Counted from the stretch's first letter, positions 18,050-27,392 are shown. The stretch: DNA of 64,000 bases from Ketobacter sp036337295 (GCA_036337295.1 JAYZEN010000009.1:359707-423706), one strand, 5' to 3'. The notes: generated from the letters alone by a model not told the origin. Numbers and translations: made by a program.

Positions 18050-19291
18050 TCAGAGCGACATGTAATCGCCAAACGGACCGCTGATTTCGTAGGTGATCCC
18101 AAACCCATTGCCGCCGCCGAACAGGGCACAACCCCGCTGGGAACTGAAATACAAACGGCTGCCGTCCGGGCTGAAGGCAGGTCCGGTGATTTCGGAGCCG
18201 TCCTGGCCTTCGATCTGCATCAGCGGTGCAACATTGCCATCACCGTCGATCACCACGATCTGCATGTCACCCCCGTCTTCGGCCACCAGCAGGTCGCCAC
18301 CGGAAGAGACCGTGATGTTGTCCACCCCGGTGAGGATCGGGTTGGCGGCGGTGGCGGCATCATAAACCACTTCCAGGTGATTGAGGTTGGTATCCAGTTT
18401 CCAGACCCGGTTGTCGCCTTTGGTGGTGAAGTACACGGCACCCTCGCTGTACCAGATGCCTTCGCCGCCACGGAATGCGGTGCTCTCCGGAACCTGCTCG
18501 CGGGTGGGCGTTTGCAGCAGGTTGGGGGTGGGGTTGGGCAGGTCGATCCAACTGACGTAGCCTCCGGGCATACCGTTGTCTTCCACCGCTGCCACCTGCA
18601 ATGTGCCGGCATCCAGATTCAGGTTGCCTTGGGTGTTCAGGCCGTCCGGCACAAAGCGATACAGGCGACCATCCCCTTCATCTTCGGTCAGGTAGAGGAA
18701 TCCCAGATTGGGGTCCACCGCCACCGCTTCGTGTTTGAAGTAGCCCAGGGCAGGGCGCACCACCGCGTTGTGCTGGCCATAGGGATCACACTCAAAGACC
18801 CGGCCGAAGTCGATCTCTTCGCAGGATAACCAGGTGTTCCAGGGAGTGAGGCCACCGGCGCAGTTGACGTTGGTGCCGCCCAGGATGCGGTAGGCATCCA
18901 CCACCACACCGTTGGCGTCAAAGCGCACAGCGGAGGTGCCACCGCCCAGCAGGCTGATGGTTTCGCTGTTGGAAACGTAGACCCAACCACCGTCCGGTGT
19001 GGCGAAGGTGGCGCCGCCGTCAGGATAGGTGTGCCAGCGATACTGGGTGCGGCGCCACCAGCGGTCTTTGGTCAGGCGTTGGCCGGCACTGGCGACAATG
19101 CGCGCCGAAAAGCCAGCCGGCAGACGCAGGCCCAGGCTGTTGGCGGATTGCAGTTCCCCCAGTTGGGCCAGGGACTGGGCCTGCAACGGACGTGACATGC
19201 TCACCAGGCTGGTGCCGATGGCCAGTGCCGCCATACCGGTGGAGCTGCGGCGAATGAACTGACGACGTTTTGGATCATGTTGCTGGGTCAT
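18050..19291 (-). CDS. PhoX-like (DUF839) phosphatase, Tat-exported
   Basis: A 413-residue protein with a Tat signal (RRQFIRRSS followed by a hydrophobic stretch, cleavage near LQAQS). The body is a beta-propeller of the PhoX/DUF839 type: DGGWVYVSNSE, GGLTPWNTWLSCEE, HEAVAVDPNLG-YLTED, and a late SPDGSRLYFSSQR. PhoX enzymes are Ca/Fe-dependent alkaline phosphatases of marine bacteria. The SCEE and YLTED blocks correspond to metal-binding parts of that family. It is shorter than classic PhoX (~600 residues) and closer to the single-propeller DUF839 group, so activity on phosphate esters is likely but not certain. GAGGAGAG precedes ATG 19291. It lies downstream of the nucleotidase gene but is separated from it by a strong terminator. 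Confidence 0.82.
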   Translation of the reverse strand: MTQQHDPKRRQFIRRSSTGMAALAIGTSLVSMSRPLQAQSLAQLGELQSANSLGLRLPAGFSARIVASAGQRLTKDRWWRRTQYRWHTYPDGGATFATPDGGWVYVSNSETISLLGGGTSAVRFDANGVVVDAYRILGGTNVNCAGGLTPWNTWLSCEEIDFGRVFECDPYGQHNAVVRPALGYFKHEAVAVDPNLGFLYLTEDEGDGRLYRFVPDGLNTQGNLNLDAGTLQVAAVEDNGMPGGYVSWIDLPNPTPNLLQTPTREQVPESTAFRGGEGIWYSEGAVYFTTKGDNRVWKLDTNLNHLEVVYDAATAANPILTGVDNITVSSGGDLLVAEDGGDMQIVVIDGDGNVAPLMQIEGQDGSEITGPAFSPDGSRLYFSSQRGCALFGGGNGFGITYEISGPFGDYMSL

Positions 19292-19332
19292 GGTGCTCTC
19301 CTCTCTAATGATTCTGATTTGGTTTCGTCCTG

Positions 19333-19366
19333 AACAACAAAAAAGAAGGCGGGATGACCCGCCTTC
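19333..19366 (-). terminator. Intrinsic terminator of the 5'-nucleotidase gene
   Basis: On the minus strand a perfect nine-base-pair stem (GAAGGCGGG/CCCGCCTTC, four-base loop, 19345-19366) is followed by TTTTTTGTTGTT. It lies 30 bases past the stop of the gene at 19396. Confidence 0.93.
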
Positions 19367-19395
19367 ACGTTACAGGATTGCGCTGGTAGTGGGAC

Positions 19396-21306
19396 TTAAA
19401 AGCCAACGCAATCCGTTTGTGCTGAGTGATCACAGCCGTCGCGCCCGATGTACTTCTGGGTGCTGTATTCTTCCAGCGGCAACTTGCTGATACTGGCGCC
19501 GGAATCGGTGAGTGCTTCTGCATACTTGATGAAGCCCTGGGCGTACTCGGTGAAGGTGTCTTCAAACAGGCCCGCATCGAAGATCACGCCGAAGGTGTCG
19601 TATCCATCCTGACCGGAGGCGATGAAATCGTTGGTGACCACGGTGTAGGTGGTGGCGGGATCAATGGCGCTCCAGCTGCCTGCCAGGCGGGAATTGATTT
19701 CCACGTTGCTGATGCGATTGCCTTCACTCTGGGAGGCGTCCACGTGATAACGCAGGCCGGAGGCATAGGGGTAGGACCCGGTGGAGCCGCCGTCATCCAG
19801 TGTGTTCGACAGCGCATCTTCCAGCACGCTGATGATCTGCTGGCCGGTCATCTCCAGGGTCACCAGGGTGTTGGAGAACGGCAACAGGGTAAAGGCATCG
19901 GCGATGGTATAAGGGCCGGCAGCCACATCCACCCGCACACCGCCCGCGTTCTGGATGGCGAAGTCCGCAGTGGGTGTTACCGTGAGGAAAGCTTTGGCCA
20001 CGATGTTGGAGATGTCGCTGCCGTTGGCGTAGGTGTCCGCAGGGGAGCAAATGGCAGAGCGGGCTTCACCGGGCCAGCGCACCAGGCACAGATCGTCGGT
20101 TACCGTACCGATTTCGGTTTGCTCCAGCACCGACACCTGCTCATTGAAACCGTCCAGCAGGGCCAGGGTATTGGCGTCTTCACGGCTCAAGGTGATTTCC
20201 GGATTCAGGGCCAGGGACAGCGCCACTTTCCACTTGTCGAAGCCGCCCAGGGTCTTCTCGCTGCCATCGCTGTCAGCGTACACATATTCGTTCTTGATGG
20301 GCATTACCGGGTTGCCGTGACAGCTGGATACCTTGCCCTTGCGATCGAAGTTGACCTGCAGGCGACCCATGACATGGGCATATTCCCAGGCTTGCACGAT
20401 GCACACCGGATTGCCATCCAGGTCGGTGACCCGGGTGGGGTACTCACCCGCCACCGGAAAACCCAGGTCTGCCAGGGTGTTGTCCCCCAGCAGGCTGTGG
20501 GAGTCGCCACCCACGATCACATCCACCCCGCGCAGCTTTTGCGCCAGGGCAATGTCGTTCTGGTACTGGTAATGGGTCACCAGAATGATCTTGTTCACGC
20601 CCTGGGCGGTCAGCTCATCAATGTAGTACTGGGCGGTGGTTAATTCATCGAGGAACTCGGTGCCTGCATCCGGTTGGGAGGAATTTTTAGTCTTGCCCGC
20701 GATGTCGATGCCGATGATGCCCACCGCCTGGCCCTCCACCTGCATGAGCGTATAGGGCTGAAGGTAGCCTTCACGCACGGCGGAGGTGGCGGCCGGCACC
20801 ACGTTGGCGGCCAGCACCGGCGTCTGGCACGGACCGGCGTTCAGGTAATCCAGAAAACCCGCCAGGCCGCTGTCGCCGTCGTCAAACTCGTGGTTGCCCA
20901 GGGCAAAGGCGTCGAAACAGATTTCGTTCATCACCGCGGCGTCGGCTTCGCCCTTGAACAGGCTGTAATACAGGGTGCCGGTCACGGCGTCCCCCGCGTG
21001 AATTTTAATGGGGTTGCGGAGCACGGTTTCCAGCCGCTGAAAGGTATCCACCAGCATGGGGAAACCACCATAGTTGACCTCCACTTCATTCAGCGCACTA
21101 CCGTCGCTCAAGGTGGTGCGCAGGCGCAGGGCCGATGCATCGTAGGAGAATGAGTCCGCCGCCAGATGGGAATGGTGGTCGTTCATGTGCAGGATGTTCA
21201 CGGTCAGGGGACGCGTGGGTTCATGGTCATGCTTGGCGGAGGCCGCCACAGGCACAGCAGCGGCTAACAGCCCGCATACGGCCCATGCTTTGATGGCAGA
21301 GGTCAT
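19396..21306 (-). CDS. nadN: Periplasmic 5'-nucleotidase / NAD pyrophosphatase (NadN/UshA type)
   Basis: A 636-residue exported nucleotidase with a signal peptide (cleavage near ASA-KHD). The N-terminal metallophosphoesterase domain shows HMNDHHSHL, KIHAGDAVTG, ALGNHEFDDG, VTHYQYQND and GGDSHSLLG. The C-terminal nucleotide-binding domain (about 370-600) shows IQNAGGVRVDVA and FSNTLVTLEMTGQQI. Such enzymes release nucleosides and phosphate from nucleotides, and NadN also splits NAD. The DHHSHL form and the ADAAVMNE...LGNHEFD spacing look closer to NadN than to UshA, but the assignment between the two rests on motif memory. GGGAG precedes ATG 21306. Its neighbours PhoX-like and SurE-like point to phosphate and nucleoside salvage. 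Confidence 0.88.
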   Translation of the reverse strand: MTSAIKAWAVCGLLAAAVPVAASAKHDHEPTRPLTVNILHMNDHHSHLAADSFSYDASALRLRTTLSDGSALNEVEVNYGGFPMLVDTFQRLETVLRNPIKIHAGDAVTGTLYYSLFKGEADAAVMNEICFDAFALGNHEFDDGDSGLAGFLDYLNAGPCQTPVLAANVVPAATSAVREGYLQPYTLMQVEGQAVGIIGIDIAGKTKNSSQPDAGTEFLDELTTAQYYIDELTAQGVNKIILVTHYQYQNDIALAQKLRGVDVIVGGDSHSLLGDNTLADLGFPVAGEYPTRVTDLDGNPVCIVQAWEYAHVMGRLQVNFDRKGKVSSCHGNPVMPIKNEYVYADSDGSEKTLGGFDKWKVALSLALNPEITLSREDANTLALLDGFNEQVSVLEQTEIGTVTDDLCLVRWPGEARSAICSPADTYANGSDISNIVAKAFLTVTPTADFAIQNAGGVRVDVAAGPYTIADAFTLLPFSNTLVTLEMTGQQIISVLEDALSNTLDDGGSTGSYPYASGLRYHVDASQSEGNRISNVEINSRLAGSWSAIDPATTYTVVTNDFIASGQDGYDTFGVIFDAGLFEDTFTEYAQGFIKYAEALTDSGASISKLPLEEYSTQKYIGRDGCDHSAQTDCVGF

Positions 21307-21410
21307 GATTAACTCCCGTTTGTTGTCAGGTGTGTGATGGGGTTGGGCTTTAGGATTGGCGATTAATGCAACAGGCGTATGGCAGAATGGTTAATGGAGT
21401 GTGAAACTTG

Positions 21411-21438
21411 CCGCTGCAGCCAACCGGTGCTGCAGCGG
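21411..21438 (-). terminator. Hairpin downstream of the surE-like gene
   Basis: CCGCTGCAG (21411-21419) pairs perfectly with CTGCAGCGG (21430-21438), with one more G-C pair inside. It lies ~30 bases past the stop at 21470. The tail on the minus strand (CAAGTTTCAC) is poor in T, so it may be a weak terminator or an mRNA 3' stabiliser. Confidence 0.5.
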
Positions 21439-21469
21439 ACGGAGAGGTGGTGAATGGAGAGATGGCGAA

Positions 21470-22474
21470 TTAACGGCTTAACAGGCCCCGCAGTCGCTGA
21501 TGGGTTACGGCGCGCTCGATGAAGCCGGCGTCGAATCCCACTTGCATGGGCGTCACAGCGATGTTGCCATCACTGATCACCACGGATTCGTCTTTCAATT
21601 GCTTGCGGGTGGGTTCTTCGGCATTGAAGCCAATGGTGATGCCTGGATAGGGTACGCTGCCCAAGCCGTAACTTTGCGCCACCGGGTCCTGGGACAGGTC
21701 GGCCACAAACTTCACGTCGTAGCGGTCGTAGCTGCCATGGCGCGAAAACTCCCAGCGGGTCTCTGCACTGAAGGTGTCCGGGAAATTCACATTCAGGGCA
21801 ACGCCCTCGGGCAGCAATGACTTGCGGCCAGCCTTCGCCTGCAATTGTTCGATCAGATGCACCGACAGATCGGCGACGGTGACGGACAGCGGGTTATCAC
21901 CGTGGTTGCCTGCGTCGTCCTCTGCCCCGGCGGTATTGGAACCGGCGCTGAGCGCGATGGCGGGAATGCCGCGTCCTGCAGCGAACTGTGCGTTGCTGAC
22001 GGTGCCGGAGCCGTTGACGATTTTGCCCACGTTCTGGCCTTCGTTAGGGCCGGAAAGCACCAGATCCGGCGCGCTGCCCCAGCGTTCCTGGGCCAGGACA
22101 TCCAGTCCATAGGCCAGCGCCATTACCGGAGTGCCTTCCACATAATAAAAATCGCTGTAGTCGAAATCCGCTTCGGTTTTGGTGACGGGGCCGGCACCGG
22201 GGGCACCGGGGGCAGCGGCGTTATTCAGGCAGGGTTGAGTGAGTGGTGTGATTGGGCGCAGATATTTCACCGCTGCGCCCATTCCGCTCTGACCGGAACA
22301 GGGGGCGGAGACAATGACGTCATGTCCGGCCGCTTTCAATGCCGTGTAGAGGGCTTTGATGTTGCTGGTGAGGCCGTCATCGTTGGTGAGCACGATGTTA
22401 TCAGCCTGAACATTGGAAATCGCAGAGCAGGACGCCAGCAGGGCGCCGGCGAGAATCATTTTTGTGTTTTTCAT
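21470..22474 (-). CDS. Exported SurE-family 5'/3'-nucleotidase
   Basis: A 334-residue SurE-domain acid phosphatase. SurE landmarks are clear: VLTNDDGLTSNIKALYTAL (metal-binding NDDG), SAPCSGQSGMG, YVEGTPVMALAYGLD, LVLSGPNEGQNVG and the GSGTVSNAQFA strand. Unlike typical cytosolic SurE (~250 residues), it begins with a cleavable signal (MKNTKMILAGALLASCSAI, cleavage near VQA-DN). It also carries a longer middle with an Ala/Gly/Pro loop and a longer C-terminus. It should therefore act in the periplasm on nucleotides, next to the NadN-like enzyme. An alternative lipobox reading (LLASC) would make it a lipoprotein. It probably has its own promoter. Confidence 0.9.
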   Translation of the reverse strand: MKNTKMILAGALLASCSAISNVQADNIVLTNDDGLTSNIKALYTALKAAGHDVIVSAPCSGQSGMGAAVKYLRPITPLTQPCLNNAAAPGAPGAGPVTKTEADFDYSDFYYVEGTPVMALAYGLDVLAQERWGSAPDLVLSGPNEGQNVGKIVNGSGTVSNAQFAAGRGIPAIALSAGSNTAGAEDDAGNHGDNPLSVTVADLSVHLIEQLQAKAGRKSLLPEGVALNVNFPDTFSAETRWEFSRHGSYDRYDVKFVADLSQDPVAQSYGLGSVPYPGITIGFNAEEPTRKQLKDESVVISDGNIAVTPMQVGFDAGFIERAVTHQRLRGLLSR

Positions 22475-22579
22475 GGGATTGATGCCTGGTGGTTGGTCAA
22501 TTGGCCACCAATCCTAAAGCGGGAATATGTTATTCCGGTGACGGTTAGCGGGTGAGTGCCTGGATTACCCAACTGCCTC

Positions 22580-24466
22580 CTACCGCAGCAGCGCCACCAT
22601 CTCTTCCACACTGCCGGGATCATCAATGGTGGAGGGAATGGTATATTCCTCGCCATCGGCAATTTGTCGCAGCAGTTTGCGCAGGATTTTTCCGGAACGG
22701 GTTTTCGGCAAGCGTTGGGCAATCATGGCTTTCTGGAAGCAGGCGATGGGGCCGATCTCCTGGCGCACCATGGCCACCAGTTCCGTTTGCAGTTGGGCCT
22801 CGTCGATGTCGGCACCGTCTTTCAACAGCACCAGGCCCACCGGCACCTGGCCTTTTAATTCATCCTGAATGCCAATCACCGCGCACTCGGCCACAGCGGT
22901 GTGGGCGGCGATGATTTCCTCCATCTCTCCGGTGGAGAGGCGGTGGCCGGCCACATTGATCACATCGTCAGTGCGGCCCATGATGAACACGTAGCCGTCC
23001 TCATCTTTGTAGCCGCCGTCGCCGGAGCAGTAATAGCCGGGGAAGCTGTTCAGGTAGCCGGCCTGAAAGCGCGGAAAGTTGTTCCAGATGGTGGGCAGGC
23101 AGCTGGGGGGCAGGGGCAATTTGATGGCGATGGCACCCTGTTGTCCCGGCGGCAGTGGATGGCCGGCATCGTCCAGAATCTGCACGTCAAAGCCGGGGGA
23201 GGGCAAGGTGGACGAGCCCGGTTTGGTGGGCTTGGCTTCGATCCCCATCAGGTTGCCGCAGATGGCCCAGCCGGTTTCCGTTTGCCACCAGTGGTCGATC
23301 ACCGGTTTGCCGGTTTTCGAGCGGGTCCAGTCGTAGGTGGGTGGGTCCAGCCGTTCCCCGGCCATGAAAATGGTTTCCAGGGACGACAGGTCGTAGTCCC
23401 CCAGCAGGCGTGCATCCGGATCTTCTTTCTTGATGGCTCGGAACGCCGTGGGCGCGGCAAAGAGGGCCTTGGCTTTGTACTCACTGGCTACACGCCAGAA
23501 GGCGCCGGCGTCTGGCGTTTTCACCGGTTTGCCTTCGTACATGATGGTGGTGCAGCCCGCCAGCAGTGGGCCGTAAACAATATAAGAGTGACCCACCACC
23601 CAACCCACGTCCGATGCCGCCCAGAATACGTCCCCCGGGTTCATGTTGTACACCGCTTTCATGGAATAGTGGAGGGCCACCGCATGGCCGCCGTTGTCCC
23701 GCACTACGCCTTTGGGTTTGCCGGTGGTGCCCGAGGTGTAGAGGATGTAGAGCGGGTCGGTGCCCTTTACCGGAACACAGTCGGCGGGGGTGGCGGCCGA
23801 CACCGCATCCTGCCAGTCCAGGTCGCGATCTGCGTTCAACGGGGCCCGGGCCTGGGGCCGTTGCAGCACGATGCAGCGCTCGGGTTTGTGTTGGGCCTGG
23901 CGGATGGCTTCATCCAGCATGGGTTTGTATTCGATGACTTTGCCCACTTCAATACCGCAGGAGGCGCTGACAATCACTTTGGGGGTGGCATCGTCAATGC
24001 GCACGGCCAGTTCGTGAGGCGCAAAACCACCGAACACCACCGAATGAATGGCCCCCAGGCGGGCGCAGGCCAGCATGGCAATGGCGGCTTCCGGCACCAT
24101 GGGCATGTAAATCACCACCCGGTCGCCTTTGGTCACACCCTGGTTTTGCAGTGCACCGGCAAACAGGGCCACGGCGTCGGTGAGTTGTTGATAGGTATAG
24201 GTGCGTTTGCTGCCGGTAACCGGGGAATCATAAATTAACGCGGTCTGCTGGCCGCGGCCCTGGGACAGGTGGTGGTCCAGGGCCATGAAGGCGGTGTTCA
24301 TTTCACCGTCGGCAAACCAGCGCTGAATGCCGTTGTCGTCGGTGGACAGGATGCACTCCGGGGCTTTGAACCAATTCAACTGGGCGGCTTTGTTGCGCCA
24401 GAAGGCTTCCGGCTGGTCAATGGATGCATGGTATTCCTGCTGGTAGGAGAGGGTCGCCTGAGTCAT
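22580..24466 (-). CDS. prpE: Propionyl-CoA synthetase
   Basis: A 628-residue acyl-CoA synthetase of the acetyl/propionyl-CoA ligase group. It activates propionate with ATP and CoA through an acyl-AMP. The ACS N-terminal domain opens the protein (YHASIDQPEAFWRN). The P-loop reads YTSGTTGKPKGVVRDNGGHAVA, where VVRDNGGH is characteristic of PrpE as opposed to Acs. WWQTETGWAICGN, YYCSGDGGYKDEDGY and the C-terminal KTRSGKILRKLL, with the acylatable Lys, are intact. Length matches PrpE. No methylcitrate-cycle genes are in the window, so it stands alone. The ribosome site is weak. Confidence 0.92.
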   Translation of the reverse strand: MTQATLSYQQEYHASIDQPEAFWRNKAAQLNWFKAPECILSTDDNGIQRWFADGEMNTAFMALDHHLSQGRGQQTALIYDSPVTGSKRTYTYQQLTDAVALFAGALQNQGVTKGDRVVIYMPMVPEAAIAMLACARLGAIHSVVFGGFAPHELAVRIDDATPKVIVSASCGIEVGKVIEYKPMLDEAIRQAQHKPERCIVLQRPQARAPLNADRDLDWQDAVSAATPADCVPVKGTDPLYILYTSGTTGKPKGVVRDNGGHAVALHYSMKAVYNMNPGDVFWAASDVGWVVGHSYIVYGPLLAGCTTIMYEGKPVKTPDAGAFWRVASEYKAKALFAAPTAFRAIKKEDPDARLLGDYDLSSLETIFMAGERLDPPTYDWTRSKTGKPVIDHWWQTETGWAICGNLMGIEAKPTKPGSSTLPSPGFDVQILDDAGHPLPPGQQGAIAIKLPLPPSCLPTIWNNFPRFQAGYLNSFPGYYCSGDGGYKDEDGYVFIMGRTDDVINVAGHRLSTGEMEEIIAAHTAVAECAVIGIQDELKGQVPVGLVLLKDGADIDEAQLQTELVAMVRQEIGPIACFQKAMIAQRLPKTRSGKILRKLLRQIADGEEYTIPSTIDDPGSVEEMVALLR

Positions 24467-24614
24467 AGTGCTTGGCCTGTGTAGCTGTCAAAACGGGATT
24501 CGTGGGATTCATATAAGGGTTTCGAGTTGTAATTTTTCAAACCCGGAGTTCGTTGCAGAATAGCATTGATCCACGTTGTGGAGACACCCTACCAAAGTCT
24601 ACCGCTGCTGGAGA

Positions 24615-25481
24615 TCACGGAAGCCCGCGCTGGGTTGCTCGCCCAAGCCCGACGATGATCGGGTGATCCACCTCCTGGTGTTGCAGTATCCGTGTACGCA
24701 GGTCGTACGTGGCCGCCAGATTGTCAGCGGTAAGGACCTGACGGGGCGTACCGTCGGCAATGACCCTGCCCTGTTTCATCAGGATCACACGATCACCGTA
24801 ACGGGCCGCCAGGGGCAGATCGTGCAACACCGCGCAACTGATGATATCGGGGGTGGTGAATTGCTTGATGATGTCCAACACCTGGTGCTGGTGGGCCGGG
24901 TCCAACGCGGAGGTACACTCGTCCAGCAGTAACACGCGATGGCGTTTGACGTGCCCGGCTTCATGATCCGCCTGCGGTCGTGGCTTGTCCCCGTGAGGCC
25001 AGATCTGCGCCAGTACCCGGGCCAGTTGCACCCGTTGTTGTTCGCCGCCGGACAGGCTGGGGTAGTCGCGGTGCTGCAGGTGGTCGACTTCCAGCAGCGC
25101 CATGGCCTGGTCAGTGATGCGTTGGCTCTGGCTATCCATGCCGTAAGGGGAACGGCCCATGGCGATCACTTCGTGGACCTTGAAGGGAAAATCCAGTTGC
25201 ACCTGTTGCGGCATGACGGCCCGTCGCCGGGCCAGCTCTTTGGCGGGGAACTGTGCCAGGTCCTGGTTATCCAGGGTAACGCGCCCCTGTTGCTGCAATG
25301 CGGGGTGGCGCACCCGGGTGCCGGCCAGCGCGTTCAGTAAGGTACTTTTGCCCGCCCCGTTGGCCCCCAGGATCAAAGTGAGTTCACCAGGTTTGAACGC
25401 CAGGCTGACGTTCTCCACCAGATGGGGCGTGGTGGTTCGTTTGTTGGTGAGGGAAATTCGCAGGTTTTCCGTGCGCAGCAT
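24615..25481 (-). CDS. hmuV: Haem ABC transporter ATP-binding protein HmuV
   Basis: A 288-residue ATPase of the haem importer. It has Walker A (LILGANGAGKSTLLNAL), a Q-loop (AVMPQQVQLDFPF), signature LSGGEQQRVQLARVLAQI and Walker B (RHRVLLLDECTSALDP), all in family order. ATG 25481 overlaps the TGA of hmuU by one base (TGATG), so it is translated together with the permease. The much longer open frame reaching 26168 is the antisense-free extension into hmuU in another frame and is not coding. HmuV drives haem import through HmuU from the periplasmic binder HmuT. A ~25-residue insert between signature and Walker B (PHGDKPRPQADHEAGHVKRH) is slightly unusual. Confidence 0.95.
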   Translation of the reverse strand: MLRTENLRISLTNKRTTTPHLVENVSLAFKPGELTLILGANGAGKSTLLNALAGTRVRHPALQQQGRVTLDNQDLAQFPAKELARRRAVMPQQVQLDFPFKVHEVIAMGRSPYGMDSQSQRITDQAMALLEVDHLQHRDYPSLSGGEQQRVQLARVLAQIWPHGDKPRPQADHEAGHVKRHRVLLLDECTSALDPAHQHQVLDIIKQFTTPDIISCAVLHDLPLAARYGDRVILMKQGRVIADGTPRQVLTADNLAATYDLRTRILQHQEVDHPIIVGLGRATQRGLP

Positions 25482-26536
25482 CAGGCGACCCCTCCGGGTT
25501 TCAGTGCCGGGCTCAGCAACAGGGCCAAAAAGAATGGACCGCCAATGATGGCCATGATCAAACCGATGGGCAGTTCCGCCGGTGCCACCACCGTGCGGGC
25601 AAACATGTCCGCCACGGTCAACAGCAAGGCGCCACAGAGTGCAGACGCCGGCAGCAGCAGACGATGATCCGGGCCGATCACCAGCCGCAGCAAATGGGGC
25701 ACCACCAATCCCAGAAAACCGATCACACCGGAGAACGCAACGGCGGCGCCCACGGCCATGGCGGTGAGCAAAATGATACAGCGCTTCACCCAGCGAATGG
25801 GAAAGCCCAGGTGTTCGGCCACCGTTTCCCCCATCAGGAATCCATTCAGGGCGGGTGCAAACAGCGGCAATAACAGCAGCGGTATCACGATGAACGGCAG
25901 CATGGCAGCCACGTCCTGCCAGCTGGATTGGGTCAGGCTGCCCATGGACCAGAACGTGATGCTGCGCAGCTCGCTGTCGTCGGCGATGAAGGTGAGCAAG
26001 CCGGTGGCGGCACCGGCGATGGCGTTGATGGCTATGCCGGCCAGCAACAGGGTGGCGACCTGGGTGTAACCGCTGCGGGTGGAGATGCGGTAAATCACCA
26101 GAGTGGTGATCAGGCTGGCGACGAAAGCTGCGACCGGCAGCGCCCAGCGTCCGCTCAACCAGACCCAACTGCTGAACAAGGTGTCGCCCAGCACAATGAT
26201 GGACACGGCTCCCAACGCCGCACCACTGGACACCCCGATCAGGCCCGGGTCCGCCAGGGGGTTGCGGAACAGGCCTTGAATAGCCGCCCCGGAGAGGGCC
26301 AGGGCCGCGCCCACCAGCAGGGCCATCACCAGGCGGGGCAGACGGATCTGCAGCAGGGTAATCTCCAGGTGCAGGGGCACCGGTTCAATGGCACTGAATC
26401 CCAACCCCTGCTTGAGCACGGCAACCAGCTCACGGCTGGGAATGTGCAGGGCGCCGGTCACCAGCGACCAGGCACTGGCCACCACCAGTGCTGCCGCGAA
26501 TATTCCCCAGAGGGCGATCGGGTTAACGCGATACAT
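25481..26536 (-). CDS. hmuU: Haem ABC transporter permease HmuU (FecCD family)
   Basis: A 351-residue polytopic permease of the FecCD family with about ten hydrophobic helices. Signature parts are RLPRLVMALLVGAALALSGAA, FRNPLADPGLIGVSSGAALGA, and the cytoplasmic coupling region LGFPIRWVKR near 230. The C-terminus reads FSGVIGFLGLVVPHLLRLVIGPDHR. It forms the membrane channel for haem. Its ATG at 26536 lies inside the last codons of hmuT (14-base overlap) and its stop overlaps hmuV. Confidence 0.95.
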   Translation of the reverse strand: MYRVNPIALWGIFAAALVVASAWSLVTGALHIPSRELVAVLKQGLGFSAIEPVPLHLEITLLQIRLPRLVMALLVGAALALSGAAIQGLFRNPLADPGLIGVSSGAALGAVSIIVLGDTLFSSWVWLSGRWALPVAAFVASLITTLVIYRISTRSGYTQVATLLLAGIAINAIAGAATGLLTFIADDSELRSITFWSMGSLTQSSWQDVAAMLPFIVIPLLLLPLFAPALNGFLMGETVAEHLGFPIRWVKRCIILLTAMAVGAAVAFSGVIGFLGLVVPHLLRLVIGPDHRLLLPASALCGALLLTVADMFARTVVAPAELPIGLIMAIIGGPFFLALLLSPALKPGGVA

Positions 26537-27392
26537 AAAACGCCGGTGCCATAGCTTCGATGGCCTGGTCGATGCGGGGGCCGAAGCCCAGCAACAACAT
26601 GCTGTCGGCGGTGATCACCCGCTTCTGACGGGCCGCCGGTGTGTGTTGCAGTAACTGGAATCGCTCCAGCACACGCTCGCTGGCGGGGGCCTGGCCGCCG
26701 CTGCCGGTATCCGCCACCACGATGATGTCTGGCAACGTCTGCAGACCGCCTTCTGGTGTTAGCGGCTTGTAACTGTTGAAGTCGCTGACCACGTTGACGC
26801 CGCCCATCACCTGGATCATGGCGTCAGCATGAGTGTTCTTGCCGGCCAGCATGACGCCGTGATTGCCCGCCGCCAACAGGAACATCACCTTGGGCGGTGC
26901 CTGCCAACGCCGGTCATACAACTGCGCTTGCAGGGTTTGAATGTTGCTCTGCAACGTACCGATCAGTTCTTCCCCACGCTCTTGCATTGCTAACAACTGC
27001 GCCACCCGCCGGATCTTTGCATAGACGCCCGCGATGCTGCTGTCGGTGGTGACGGTCTCAACCCTGAGCCCGGCCTGGTCCAGTTGTTCCAGTACGGCAA
27101 CCGGGCCCGCCTCGGCAGTGGTGATCACCAGGGAGGGTTGCAGGGAAAGAATGCCTTCCGCCGTCAACTGGCGCATGTAGCCCACATTGGGTAACGCTTG
27201 CGCCGCGGCGGGATAGCGGCTGGTGGTATCCACACCCACCAGGTGATCCGCTGCACCCAGGGCATAGACGATTTCCGTTATGGAACCGTCGATGCTGATG
27301 ACCCGGGTCTCATCGCCTGCATAGGCTGAGCCCGCTGTACTCAAAGCACTGAGTGCCCACAGGCAAAGTGGCAACATCCACACCTTCATCAT
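26523..27392 (-). CDS. hmuT: Haem-binding periplasmic protein HmuT
   Basis: About 289 residues, exported (signal MMKVWMLPLCLWALSALSTAGSAYA). It belongs to the class III (BtuF/HmuT) binding-protein group: RVISIDGSITEIVYALGA, VGVDTTSRYP with the Tyr region used for haem binding, a long linking helix, and VMGGVNVVSDF. The start is one of two adjacent ATGs (27392 or 27389). They overlap the hmuS stop (ATGATGA) and follow GGGAG. It accepts haem delivered through the outer-membrane receptor and passes it to HmuUV. Confidence 0.92.
   Translation of the reverse strand: MMKVWMLPLCLWALSALSTAGSAYAGDETRVISIDGSITEIVYALGAADHLVGVDTTSRYPAAAQALPNVGYMRQLTAEGILSLQPSLVITTAEAGPVAVLEQLDQAGLRVETVTTDSSIAGVYAKIRRVAQLLAMQERGEELIGTLQSNIQTLQAQLYDRRWQAPPKVMFLLAAGNHGVMLAGKNTHADAMIQVMGGVNVVSDFNSYKPLTPEGGLQTLPDIIVVADTGSGGQAPASERVLERFQLLQHTPAARQKRVITADSMLLLGFGPRIDQAIEAMAPAFYVSR

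Noticed and set aside
22901..24238. Long plus-strand open frame antisense to prpE
   Set aside because: Gly/His/Arg-rich shadow frame of a GC-rich gene, no ribosome site.
24615..26168. A 517-codon open frame covering hmuV and part of hmuU
   Set aside because: Only the part from 25481 shows ABC ATPase motifs; the rest is a shifted frame over the real permease gene, Arg/His-rich and without homology features.
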